DNA of 64,000 nucleotides from Marinicella sediminis. GTDB lineage: Bacteria > Pseudomonadota > Gammaproteobacteria > Xanthomonadales > Marinicellaceae. Shown piece after piece: positions 1 through 8,623 of this stretch. Below the pieces are notes generated by a model that had not been told where the DNA came from, searched no databases, and saw only the letters and a program-made list of their open reading frames with translations. Positions within the stretch are counted from its first letter, which is position 1; every line of letters begins with the position of its first letter. Location of the stretch: contig NZ_MVBD01000001.1 of NCBI RefSeq assembly GCF_002000055.1, positions 124,001 to 188,000 on the forward strand, read 5' to 3'. The translations under genes and the position numbers were made by a program.

Positions 1-36
1 CCAAATCCCATTTAAAACTGGTTGATTGATCAGCTC

Positions 37-1200
37 ATGAATCAGGACACTGGAAACGCAGAAAAGACCACCACCGACGAACAGCCAGTCAGTGATGTCA
101 CAGAATTGATCAGCAATTTTTCTGATTTATTGCCAAACGCTTGGCTGCCATATTGGGAGCAACTCCAGTCTGTACCCATGCTGGCTTTTATCCTGACTGT
201 GATTCTGGGATATCTGGTGGCCAGAATCGGCCTGGCGATATTCACCAAGAGCCTCAGTCAAATCACCAAACGCACCAAAAGTGATGTCGATGATCAGTTG
301 ATTCAAGCCATCCGCAAACCTTTTTTCCTGACCCTGTTCTTTTTCTTTTTAGGCATAGCGGTAAAAACCATTGGCCTGTCAGCTGCGATGGAAAGCACAG
401 TGATCAGGATATTGGCCAGTATTTTGGTGCTCAGTTGGATGTTCCGCGGATTTAAAATACTGCATATCCTGCTCAGTACCTTGTCCACCTTCAAGGATCG
501 GTTTGAAATCATCCAACCGAAAACCATCCCACTGTTTGAACTGGTGGGGAAGATTCTGTTAATTGGTCTGGGCTCCTACATCTTGTTGACCATTTGGGGC
601 ATCAACCCGACAGCCTGGCTGGCTTCAGCCGGGGTGATTGGTATTGCTGTAGGTTTTGCTGCGAAGGACACCCTGGCGAATTTGTTTTCCGGCTTTTTCA
701 TCATTGCCGATACGCCCTATAAAGTGGGAGACTTTGTCAACCTTGACTCTGGAGAGCGGGGTATGGTCACTCATGTGGGCATGCGATCAACGCGTTTACT
801 GACCCGCGATGACATCGAAATAACCATCCCTAATAACGTCATTGGCAATGCCAAAATCATCAATGAAAGCAGTGGTCGTTGGGAAAAAAGCCGCATCCGC
901 ATCAAAGTCGGGGCCGCATATGGAACCGATGCACAGCAAGTGGTTGAAGTATTGATGCAAGTAGCCAATGACCACCCTGAAGTGGTGAAAAATCCAGAAG
1001 CCAGGGTTCGTTTTCGGGCATTCGGGGCATCATCCATCGATTTCGAGTTGTTGGTGTGGATTGAACAACCCGTATTGCGCGGTCGCATCAGTCATGAATT
1101 ACATCTACAGGTCTATGCGGCCTTTAATCGAGCGGGTATCGAGATCCCATACGCCAAGCAAGATGTATACATCAAAGAAATGCCGGCCAGTCAAATCTGA
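37..1200 (+). CDS. MscS-family mechanosensitive ion channel
   Basis: Inner-membrane channel that opens under membrane tension and releases small solutes on hypo-osmotic shock (family knowledge). The 387-residue protein has several hydrophobic helices in its N-terminal half, then the Ala/Gly-rich pore helix (GVIGIAVGFAAKDTLANLF), and a soluble MscS beta/alpha domain with the typical PYKVGDFV and ITIPNN segments. An in-frame stop lies at 13-15. A TTG at 22 could also start it; I prefer the ATG at 37, though neither has a clear Shine-Dalgarno. It is followed 15 bases later by hrpA, so the two may be co-transcribed. It is of ordinary MscS size, unlike the much larger MscS protein at 11013. Confidence 0.9.
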   Translation: MNQDTGNAEKTTTDEQPVSDVTELISNFSDLLPNAWLPYWEQLQSVPMLAFILTVILGYLVARIGLAIFTKSLSQITKRTKSDVDDQLIQAIRKPFFLTLFFFFLGIAVKTIGLSAAMESTVIRILASILVLSWMFRGFKILHILLSTLSTFKDRFEIIQPKTIPLFELVGKILLIGLGSYILLTIWGINPTAWLASAGVIGIAVGFAAKDTLANLFSGFFIIADTPYKVGDFVNLDSGERGMVTHVGMRSTRLLTRDDIEITIPNNVIGNAKIINESSGRWEKSRIRIKVGAAYGTDAQQVVEVLMQVANDHPEVVKNPEARVRFRAFGASSIDFELLVWIEQPVLRGRISHELHLQVYAAFNRAGIEIPYAKQDVYIKEMPASQI

Positions 1201-1215
1201 TACCCACTTGTCATT

Positions 1216-4200
1216 GTGTCCGCCGATATTGATAAACTGATCAGCCAATTGCCGGGTCATGTATTGACTCAGGACCGGCATCGTCTACAGAATCAACTGA
1301 ACAAAGCCAAAAAACAGCGGCAGATGTTGCCCGGTGTCTTGGCAGCATTGGAAGCATCGCAAAACGCTTTTGAACAACGAAAACACTCGGTTCCGCAGGT
1401 GGAGTTGGTGGCAGATTTACCCATCAGTCAACAAGCTGAAAAAATCAAAACCACCATACAAAACCATCAGGTAACCGTCATTGCGGGTGAAACCGGTTCG
1501 GGTAAAACCACTCAGATACCAAAAATCTGTTTACAGGCCGGACTGGGTGTGGCAGGACAAATTGCCTGCACCCAACCGCGCCGGATTGCAGCCAAGTCAG
1601 TGGCTCAGCGGGTGGCCGATGAATTGAATACACCATTAGGCCAACAGGTGGGCTATCAGGTGCGTTTCGATGAAAAATTCAGCCAGGATGGCTACATTCG
1701 TTTTATGACTGATGGTATTTTGCTGCAACAAACCCTGCGCGATAAATGGCTCAATGACTACGATGCCATCATCATTGATGAGGCTCATGAACGCAGCCTC
1801 AACATTGATTTTTTATTGGGTTTCATTAAGCAGCTGACTGCCAAACGCAGTGACCTCAAAGTGGTGATCACATCAGCCACCATTGATACCGAAAAGTTTG
1901 CCAGACATTTTGGTGATGCACCGATTATCAATGTCAGTGGCCGGTCTTTTCCGGTCACCGCACATTACCGGCCACTGGATGAACATAACCTGGAACTCAA
2001 TCAGGGCATCATTCGCGCGATTGATGAAATCTATGCGATGAGTAAAGACGGTGATGTGTTGATTTTCCTGCCTGGTGAACGGGAAATCAATGAGGCAGCC
2101 GATCAGCTTCAGCGAAAACACCTGCCCAACACCGAAGTCCTCAAATTGTATGCCCGCCTGTCGGCTCAAGATCAAATGAGGATTTTTAAGCCGGGTAATC
2201 AGCGTCGGGTGATTCTCAGTACCAACGTGGCCGAGACTTCGTTGACGGTACCCCGTATTCATTATGTGATTGACTCGGGCCTGGCCCGAATCAGTCGCTA
2301 TTCAGCGCGTACCAAAATTCAGGGTTTGCAGATCGAACCCATAGCCCAGGATTCAGCCAATCAAAGGATGGGCCGTTGTGGTCGGATTGCCGATGGTCAT
2401 TGTTTTCGATTGTATGCCGAACAGGATTTTGACAGCCGGCCTGAACACACCGATGCAGAGATATTACGCACGTCACTGGCTTCAGTTATTTTACAAACCC
2501 ATGTACTGAACCTGGGTCATCTGACAGAGTTTCCATTCATCGATCAGCCTGATTTTAAAATGATCAATGACGGCTATCAATTACTCATGGAACTGGAAGC
2601 CCTGGATGAGGGCCAGCAATTGACCCGAACAGGCCGCATGATGGCTCACTTGCCAATTGATGTGCAGCTCGGACGGGTGTTGATCAAGGCCAATGGTTTG
2701 GGTTGTTTACAGGACATCCTGGTGATCGTCGCCGGTTTGTCCATTCAGGATGTGCGTGAACGGCCGCTGGAATGGGCTCAGGCAGCCGATCAGGCGCATA
2801 AGAAATACCAGCATGAAAAATCTGATTTCATGGCCATGCTGAAGTTGTGGAACACGCTACATAAACAACGTAAAAAATTAAAAAACAGTGGTTTCAAAAA
2901 GTGGTGCCGTGACAACTTCATCTCCATTAAACGATACATGGAATGGAAAGATGTTTACCGGCAGCTCAGTCAGTTGGTCAAGAGGCAAAAAATGATCATT
3001 ACCGATCAGCAGGCTGATTATGAACAAATCCATAAATCATTGTTGGCTGGTTTCATTGCTCACATCGGCATGCATCAGTCAGACAAAGAATACCTGGGTA
3101 CGCGAAACAAGAAGTTCATGATTTTTCCAGGTTCAGGTTTATACAACCGCACACCCAAATGGCTATTGGCCGGAGAAATTGTGCACACCTCACAGGTGTT
3201 TGCCCGCATGGTCGCAGAATTGGATGTGATGTGGATCAATGACATCGGTCGTCACCTGATCAAAAAATCCTACTATGACCCGTTCTGGTCTAAAAAACAT
3301 GGCACGGTAATGGGATATCAGCGGACGGTTATGCTGGGGTTGGTATTGCATGAAAAACACCAGATTCATTACGGTCCCAAAGATCCAAAAAATGCCAGGC
3401 ATCTGTTCATCAGCCAAGGTTTGGTGGAACAATACATGAACACCCGCATGGCTTTTTTCCACCACAATGCCAAATTGATTGCGGCGATCCAGGCTGAGGA
3501 AGACCGCCATCGTAAGAAAGACCTGCTGATTGACCCGAACACCCTGTATGACTTGTATGACGCGGTGATCCCGGCCGGAATTTATTCTGAAGTTCAATTG
3601 CGCAAATGGGTGGTTAAAAATGGTGACCATGATTTGAAATTCACCGATGAACAACTGTACATGCGTCAGGTACCAAGAGACCGTGCTGAACTGTTCCCGG
3701 AGGAAATCACCATCAGAAACCTGACCCTGCGCCTGAGTTATGAATTCCAGCCAGGCACTGAAACCGATGGTGTAACGGCACACATACAGTTGCCCTGGCT
3801 CAATGCACTCAATGCCAATGATTTTGAATTTTTGGTACCTGGCTTGTTGACTGAAAAACTCGAAATGCTGATCAAAGGATTGCCAAAGAGTATCCGTCGG
3901 GGGCTGTTCCCGATCAAAGAATATGCAGAAATTCTCAGTGAATCAATGGATCATGAACAGGATTTTTATGAGCAACTGGTGCGTTGGGTGTTCCGCAAGA
4001 ATGGCTTGCAAACCCGTCTGGAAGACTGGCAGTCGGTTGTGTTGGATGACCATTTGAAATTTCGTTTTGTGGTTTATGACAATCAAAAGAAGGTCCTCAA
4101 AACAGGCCGTAATTTCAATGACTTGATCGCTGATTTCAGTCGCCAGGCCAACAAAAGCTTTCAAAAAACCGCATCAAAAAAGAAAAAAATTGATGGTGCC

Positions 4201-5022
4201 ACTGATTGGGTGTTCGGTGAGTTGAGCAGGCAGGTACAACTGGACAATGGTTTACAGGCTTATCAGGCGGTGGTTGACCAGGGGGATCAGGTCGGTCTGA
4301 GGATGTTTGAGAACCAGCACCAGGCTGATCTCAATCATGTGCAGGGCATCAAGCGATTGTTACACATCAAATACCCGAAAATCATCAAAGCGGCTCAGCG
4401 GGTCAATATGAACCTCAAAGCGGAGATCGCCTGGAATGCCCTGGACAGTGGAAAACAATTGATCGAAGAACTGATTGATTCATTGCTTGAGAAGCAGATT
4501 GTTGCCTATAACTGGGTGGGGAACCAGCAACAATTTGACCAATTGGCTGACCAGCTGGATAAGCAATTGTATAAAAAAACCTATGACTGGTCACAGCGTC
4601 TGACGCCGGTGATTTTACAGTGGTACGCGATTTGGCAACAAGTGGAAGAAAAATGCGACATGTTGACTGAAGCCAGCTATACGGACATGCAGTATCAGCT
4701 GGATTACCTGGTGTATGCCGATTTTCTGCATCATGTCAGGTATGATGATCTGCAACACTATGGTCGATACCTCAATGGCCTGTCCATGCGCCTGGAAACC
4801 GCCCTGCATTCACCACCCAAGGAAGCCGATAAGCTCAGGGAATTGTCGGCAGTGAGTAAGCCCTTTTATGATTATTGCAACCAAATTGATGAATTCGCCG
4901 ATGCCCACCAGGATTTCCTCATGCTGCTGGAGGAATTGCGCATCCAGTTGTTTGCCCAAAGCCTGGGCACCAAACAAAAAGTCTCGGTGAAACGCCTGAA
5001 ACAGGCCTTTAAAGTACTTTAA
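1216..5022 (+). CDS. hrpA: ATP-dependent RNA helicase HrpA (DEAH box)
   Basis: DExH/DEAH-box RNA helicase of 1268 residues, close to the length of E. coli HrpA. Walker A GETGSGKTT is at about residues 91-99 and the DEAH box at about 188-191, followed by SAT, the NVAETSLTVP segment and the QRMGRCGR motif of the second RecA domain. A helicase-associated domain and the long C-terminal HrpA extension (DUF3418 type) follow. It acts in the cytoplasm on RNA or stalled ribosomes. The start is GTG at 1216, 15 bases after the MscS stop; no strong ribosome binding site is visible. Identification is very secure. Confidence 0.97.
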   Translation: MSADIDKLISQLPGHVLTQDRHRLQNQLNKAKKQRQMLPGVLAALEASQNAFEQRKHSVPQVELVADLPISQQAEKIKTTIQNHQVTVIAGETGSGKTTQIPKICLQAGLGVAGQIACTQPRRIAAKSVAQRVADELNTPLGQQVGYQVRFDEKFSQDGYIRFMTDGILLQQTLRDKWLNDYDAIIIDEAHERSLNIDFLLGFIKQLTAKRSDLKVVITSATIDTEKFARHFGDAPIINVSGRSFPVTAHYRPLDEHNLELNQGIIRAIDEIYAMSKDGDVLIFLPGEREINEAADQLQRKHLPNTEVLKLYARLSAQDQMRIFKPGNQRRVILSTNVAETSLTVPRIHYVIDSGLARISRYSARTKIQGLQIEPIAQDSANQRMGRCGRIADGHCFRLYAEQDFDSRPEHTDAEILRTSLASVILQTHVLNLGHLTEFPFIDQPDFKMINDGYQLLMELEALDEGQQLTRTGRMMAHLPIDVQLGRVLIKANGLGCLQDILVIVAGLSIQDVRERPLEWAQAADQAHKKYQHEKSDFMAMLKLWNTLHKQRKKLKNSGFKKWCRDNFISIKRYMEWKDVYRQLSQLVKRQKMIITDQQADYEQIHKSLLAGFIAHIGMHQSDKEYLGTRNKKFMIFPGSGLYNRTPKWLLAGEIVHTSQVFARMVAELDVMWINDIGRHLIKKSYYDPFWSKKHGTVMGYQRTVMLGLVLHEKHQIHYGPKDPKNARHLFISQGLVEQYMNTRMAFFHHNAKLIAAIQAEEDRHRKKDLLIDPNTLYDLYDAVIPAGIYSEVQLRKWVVKNGDHDLKFTDEQLYMRQVPRDRAELFPEEITIRNLTLRLSYEFQPGTETDGVTAHIQLPWLNALNANDFEFLVPGLLTEKLEMLIKGLPKSIRRGLFPIKEYAEILSESMDHEQDFYEQLVRWVFRKNGLQTRLEDWQSVVLDDHLKFRFVVYDNQKKVLKTGRNFNDLIADFSRQANKSFQKTASKKKKIDGATDWVFGELSRQVQLDNGLQAYQAVVDQGDQVGLRMFENQHQADLNHVQGIKRLLHIKYPKIIKAAQRVNMNLKAEIAWNALDSGKQLIEELIDSLLEKQIVAYNWVGNQQQFDQLADQLDKQLYKKTYDWSQRLTPVILQWYAIWQQVEEKCDMLTEASYTDMQYQLDYLVYADFLHHVRYDDLQHYGRYLNGLSMRLETALHSPPKEADKLRELSAVSKPFYDYCNQIDEFADAHQDFLMLLEELRIQLFAQSLGTKQKVSVKRLKQAFKVL

Positions 5023-5080
5023 ACAGGCAAATCATGGTGTCTGTGAGGTACAATCAAACCAGTTACCATCATCCATCATC

Positions 5081-5716
5081 ATGTTGTTATTGATTTTTCT
5101 GACAGCGGCGCTGTCATCGTTGAATGAATCAGAAGCTGAGCGCTTGATCAGACAGGGACAAGCCATGTTAGAAGCTGAAAACTACCCTGAAGCATTGAAA
5201 ATAACGGCTACGATGATAGCCGCAAATGACCGCATTGCTGAAGTCCACGTCATCAGAGCTGATATCCTTAATCGGCTTGACAGAAATACGGAAGCCATCG
5301 AAGCTTACACCACCGGACTTAAGCTCGACCCAACTTTTAAGCATGCTTACCACAACAGGGCTATGGTTTATTGGAGGTTATTGCAACATCAACTCGCCAT
5401 CGAAGACTTTGAGCAAGCCATCAAAGTTGATCCGGAAAATCAACACAGCATCAACAACCAATCCATTTATAACAACATTGGGCTGGTTTACCAGGAAATG
5501 GGTAGCAAGAAAGCCGCCAGTGATGCCTATTGGATGGCCACTGTGGTTGATAAAAGCTATGCTGAGGCCTGGTACAACAGAGGCTATGTGGCTGAATTGC
5601 AATATGATTACGCCTCTGCCAAATGGAATTATGAACAAGCCGTTGAAGCAGAGCCAGATAATGAAATTTACCAGCTTGCTTTACTCAGGGCTGATTTTGG
5701 CTTGAACAGAGACTGA
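5081..5716 (+). CDS. TPR-repeat protein with N-terminal signal or anchor
   Basis: A 211-residue protein with a hydrophobic N-terminus (MLLLIFLTAALSS), probably a signal peptide or membrane anchor, then about five tetratricopeptide repeats from residue 25 to the end. The repeats show the A-x-x-Y-x-A-I-x-x-Y pattern ending in D-P or E-P (for example GLKLDP, AIKVDP, AVEAEP). TPRs are protein-protein interaction scaffolds, and no catalytic domain is visible. It lies 58 bases downstream of hrpA and converges with the PLP enzyme on the other strand. Exact function unknown. Confidence 0.8.
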   Translation: MLLLIFLTAALSSLNESEAERLIRQGQAMLEAENYPEALKITATMIAANDRIAEVHVIRADILNRLDRNTEAIEAYTTGLKLDPTFKHAYHNRAMVYWRLLQHQLAIEDFEQAIKVDPENQHSINNQSIYNNIGLVYQEMGSKKAASDAYWMATVVDKSYAEAWYNRGYVAELQYDYASAKWNYEQAVEAEPDNEIYQLALLRADFGLNRD

Positions 5717-5753
5717 GGCAATCTAAAAAGTATTAGCACAAAAGCTGAGGCGT

Positions 5754-6971
5754 TCATAAGCTATCTTGCAACACCTTAATCAGCTGACTCACTTCTGCCT
5801 CAGTGTTGTAGTGCGCCAGACTGACGCGCACCACACCCTGCTGATTCCTGAGGCCCAGGTGATCGATCAATTTGACCGCATAGAAGTCGCCAAAACGAAT
5901 GCCGATCCGGTGGGGATCCACCGCTTTCACAATGCTTTGTGAGTCTTTGTGTTCATGTACAAAAGACAAGGTCGCCACCCGGCGCTCAGGATCACTGGCA
6001 GGTTCTCCAATGATGCGCACCTGTGGATTGTGTTGCAGGACATCCACCAAGGGTTCCAGCAGCCTGGCTTCGTGGTCAGCGATTTGAGTATAGGCTGCCT
6101 GCAGGTGGTCTCTGCTGACCGTTGCATGTGCGCTTCCGGCACCCAGCTCACTCAGGTACTGCACCACCGCACCCATGGCGTAACACAGTTCGTAATTGAC
6201 ATTGCCGGGTTGAAACTTGTAAGGCACGGTGGTAATGAAGCCGTGATTGAAGCCAGGCAGGCCATTCAACAAATCAAATTTGCCGTACAGCACTGCCTGA
6301 TGGGGGCCAAAGGTTTTGTAGGTGCTGAAGAAATAAAAATCCACATCCCAGTCCTGTACATCAATCAGCCGGTGTGGGGCGTAAGCCACCCCATCTACGC
6401 AGACATGAGCACCGTGTTCATGAATCAGTCGGGTCCAGTCTTTGACCGGATTGATGGTGCCGAGGATGTTGGATACATGGGTGAAACACACCAATCGGGT
6501 TTTCGCGGTCATCAATTCCAGTAAGTCATCAGTTTCCAGGCTCAAAGTATCTGGCCTGATGCGCCAGGTTTTGATGACGATGCCCTTTTTTTTCAGCTCC
6601 AGCCAGGCGGCCCGGTTGGCTTCGTGATCCACATCGGTGATGATCACTTCATCTCCGACCTGCCATGTTTCTGCCAGACACAAACTCAGGATGCGTATCA
6701 GGGCAGTGCTGCTTGGTCCCATCACCACTTCTTCGTTCTGTTCAGCGTTGAGGTAGGTTTGAATGTGATCGGTGGCCCGGGCCAGTTGTGCTGCAGCTGC
6801 AGCCGAAGTGGCGTAACTGGCACCCAGTTGCACATCATAATGGGTCAGGTAATCGGTGATCGCATGGATCGCATGACCCACAGTTTGCGAACCGCCGGCG
6901 TTGTCCATAAACACCATTTTAGTGTTGCTGTTAAATACAGGAAACTGCTCTCTGACCCATTCAATGTTCAT
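5754..6971 (-). CDS. Cysteine desulfurase-like PLP enzyme (aminotransferase class V)
   Basis: A 405-residue fold-type I PLP enzyme. The Schiff-base lysine is predicted at K219 in FFSTYKTFGPH, the cofactor-binding Asp at D193 (CVDGVAYAPH), and the His that stacks on the PLP ring at H116 (DVDHEAN). The N-terminal YxDNAGG-type segment (FMDNAGGSQT) fits the cysteine desulfurase-like subgroup sometimes annotated am_tr_V_VC1184, rather than true IscS or SufS. No suf or isc genes are nearby, so a housekeeping Fe-S role is not supported by context; the substrate could be cysteine, selenocysteine or kynurenine-like. It stands alone on the minus strand. Confidence 0.85.
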   Translation of the reverse strand: MNIEWVREQFPVFNSNTKMVFMDNAGGSQTVGHAIHAITDYLTHYDVQLGASYATSAAAAAQLARATDHIQTYLNAEQNEEVVMGPSSTALIRILSLCLAETWQVGDEVIITDVDHEANRAAWLELKKKGIVIKTWRIRPDTLSLETDDLLELMTAKTRLVCFTHVSNILGTINPVKDWTRLIHEHGAHVCVDGVAYAPHRLIDVQDWDVDFYFFSTYKTFGPHQAVLYGKFDLLNGLPGFNHGFITTVPYKFQPGNVNYELCYAMGAVVQYLSELGAGSAHATVSRDHLQAAYTQIADHEARLLEPLVDVLQHNPQVRIIGEPASDPERRVATLSFVHEHKDSQSIVKAVDPHRIGIRFGDFYAVKLIDHLGLRNQQGVVRVSLAHYNTEAEVSQLIKVLQDSL

Positions 6972-7069
6972 GATTTGATCCCGAAAAAAGCACCCATTCT
7001 ATCAGCATCGGTGTGCTTTGTAGGAGCTAAATACTGCGACGGCGGGGCGGTTGAAATGGGCGTGACCGG

Positions 7070-7810
7070 TCAGAAGATTGAGCTGAGTTTGTGCCGGTGA
7101 CTTCTGCCAACCGGCAGAACAGTACCACAGTTGAGGGTGATGCAGTGGGTTGTCAGGTCATTGATGTGAGCCGCATTGGCCAAATGGGACCGATGAATCC
7201 TGATGAAACCGGCGGGGCTGAGTCGGCGTTCCATGTCGCGTAAGGTGGAGCGCAGGGTATACACTGCCCCGGCGCTGTGAATCTGCAGGTAATTGCCTTC
7301 GGCAGTGATGTGGCTGATCGCTTTGAGTTCAGGTTCAACAGTTTGGTTGCGGTGGTTATGACAGTTCAGTTTGAGGCTGTGTTCGTTTATATTTTGCTGT
7401 AGCCAGTGTGCACACCTGGGCAACAGCAGCACCAAAGCCAGGATCTTCAGGTTGGCCGGCAGATAACAGAACAACAGCGTCCGGCCAATACCAGGTTGAT
7501 CACTGAACAGCCAGGCCTGACTGAGCGTACTGATCAGCACAGCAGCCAGCGACAACAGCAGATATGTCTGCATGGCCGTGGAATGGGTGGGCAGTTTCAG
7601 GCCCTGATCAGGCAGCCGCTCAAACAGCCAGGGCATCAACAGCAGCCAGATCAGCCAGGCCTTGGCACTGCTGATCAGGGTGCCAATCAAGCTCACATCT
7701 CGCAACACATACCAGCTGTCATAAAGGTAGAAATAAACCGATGTCAACAACACCAGGCAGCACCAGAACCAGTGATGGATATGGGCGGGACGGAGAATGG
7801 CAACACTCAT
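7070..7810 (-). CDS. Membrane-anchored LytTR-domain transcriptional regulator
   Basis: A 246-residue protein with about four transmembrane helices in residues 10-130 and a C-terminal LytTR DNA-binding domain (about 150-246). The LytTR domain shows AEGNYLQIHS, the FIRIHRSHLAN core and LPVGRSHRHKL. It lacks a response-regulator receiver domain, so it probably senses a membrane or envelope signal directly and binds DNA while membrane-tethered (inference). It is divergent from the secreted NTF2-like gene at 7965; the shared 154-bp intergenic region holds a two-copy direct repeat that looks like a LytTR operator. A second regulator with the same C-terminal domain lies at 52017. Confidence 0.88.
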   Translation of the reverse strand: MSVAILRPAHIHHWFWCCLVLLTSVYFYLYDSWYVLRDVSLIGTLISSAKAWLIWLLLMPWLFERLPDQGLKLPTHSTAMQTYLLLSLAAVLISTLSQAWLFSDQPGIGRTLLFCYLPANLKILALVLLLPRCAHWLQQNINEHSLKLNCHNHRNQTVEPELKAISHITAEGNYLQIHSAGAVYTLRSTLRDMERRLSPAGFIRIHRSHLANAAHINDLTTHCITLNCGTVLPVGRSHRHKLSSIF

Positions 7811-7870
7811 GATGTATCCTCGATTGAAACATCCTGATTATAGGCGTTCGGGTTCTGCCAGACATCTGAC

Positions 7871-7901
7871 GTTGGTCACATAAGGGTGGTTGTTGGTCAC
7901 A
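7871..7901. promoter_or_regulatory. Putative LytTR operator: two direct repeats 21 bp apart
   Basis: The 10-mer GTTGGTCACA occurs at 7871-7880 and again at 7892-7901, an exact repeat with a 21-bp period (two helical turns) on the same DNA face. LytTR proteins typically bind pairs of roughly 9-bp direct repeats about 21-22 bp apart (family knowledge). The pair lies between the divergent LytTR gene and the 7965 gene, so either or both may be regulated. A similar GGTCA-containing pair with identical 21-bp spacing lies beside the other LytTR gene at 51947. Confidence 0.6.
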
Positions 7902-7964
7902 ATGCCAGGTTTTGACCACTTGAGTGCGCTAGATTGAACGCATTCAATCAACAGGACACCCATC

Positions 7965-8390
7965 ATGAAAATCAAGTTAATCTGCGCCGCCATGTGCTTC
8001 ATCTGCAACCTTGTATTGGCTACAGAAAGCAGTGATCTGGAACAGCTTAAACATTTAAAACTGACCTTGTGGCCGCAAGCCTATCGCGCCCAGGATGCGG
8101 CTTTACTCGATCAGATTCTGCACCCACAATTTCAGCTGATTGATGCCAATGGGCAAAGTTCCAATAAGCTTGAGGAGCTTGAATACGTCAAAAACCATGT
8201 CTGGCAAGCGGTTAATTTCAGTTATCAGATCGATCGTCTGGAGGTGTTTGATGAGCACACCGCGATCATCAGTGGTCGTGGTGAAACCGACACCTATCAG
8301 TATCATTCCAGTAATGTGTTGATCAAAAGCGAAGGTCGTTGGCAGGCCATTGCATCTCATGTGTCGGGTTTTCAACACAAAAAGCCATGA
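7965..8390 (+). CDS. Secreted NTF2-like (SnoaL/DUF4440-type) protein
   Basis: A 141-residue protein with a signal peptide (about residues 1-19, ending before TESSDLEQ) and a single NTF2-like alpha+beta barrel domain. The pattern of an N-terminal helix, the HPQFQLIDANG strand, a repeated beta meander (TAIISGRGETDTY) and a terminal RWQAIASHVSGF strand is typical of DUF4440/SnoaL-like proteins. Members bind small hydrophobic ligands or have enzymatic roles; nothing here fixes the substrate. It is the likely target of the divergent LytTR regulator because of the direct repeats upstream. Two further small secreted proteins of this shape are at 9838 and 22702. Confidence 0.75.
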   Translation: MKIKLICAAMCFICNLVLATESSDLEQLKHLKLTLWPQAYRAQDAALLDQILHPQFQLIDANGQSSNKLEELEYVKNHVWQAVNFSYQIDRLEVFDEHTAIISGRGETDTYQYHSSNVLIKSEGRWQAIASHVSGFQHKKP

Positions 8391-8476
8391 CTTTGTAAAC
8401 ATGTCAGTCACGTCTGCAACGGGTATGCTGGGGGTATTTGATTTGAAAATGATTCGATATGAAAAAGCCATGACTT
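8379..8476. repeat. Direct repeat AAAAAGCCATGACTT flanking 8379 and 8462
   Basis: Fifteen bases, AAAAAGCCATGACTT, occur at 8379-8393 (covering the stop of the 7965 gene) and again at 8462-8476, 83 bp apart. This lies at the start of the 233-bp gap before the PDZ gene. The remainder of the gap holds GCAGTGACTGC near 8581 and no gene. Confidence 0.6.
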
Positions 8477-8623
8477 CTGTGGTGTCTGGTGTTGAGTGGT
8501 TGTGCGCCAACCCAACACATCAAACTCACCCACCTGCAGATTGATTTTGATTCACATGTGAGGCTATGATGAGCAGAAAAGCAGTGACTGCTGCATCAAC
8601 CAATCACATTCAGAGGAAGAAAT

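Noticed and set aside
5226-5705. 159-codon frame overlapping the TPR gene in another frame
   Set aside because: The alternative frame encodes clear TPR repeats; this one has no recognisable motif.
5949-6524. 191-codon frame antisense to the PLP enzyme
   Set aside because: Shadow of the intact cysteine desulfurase-like gene on the other strand.
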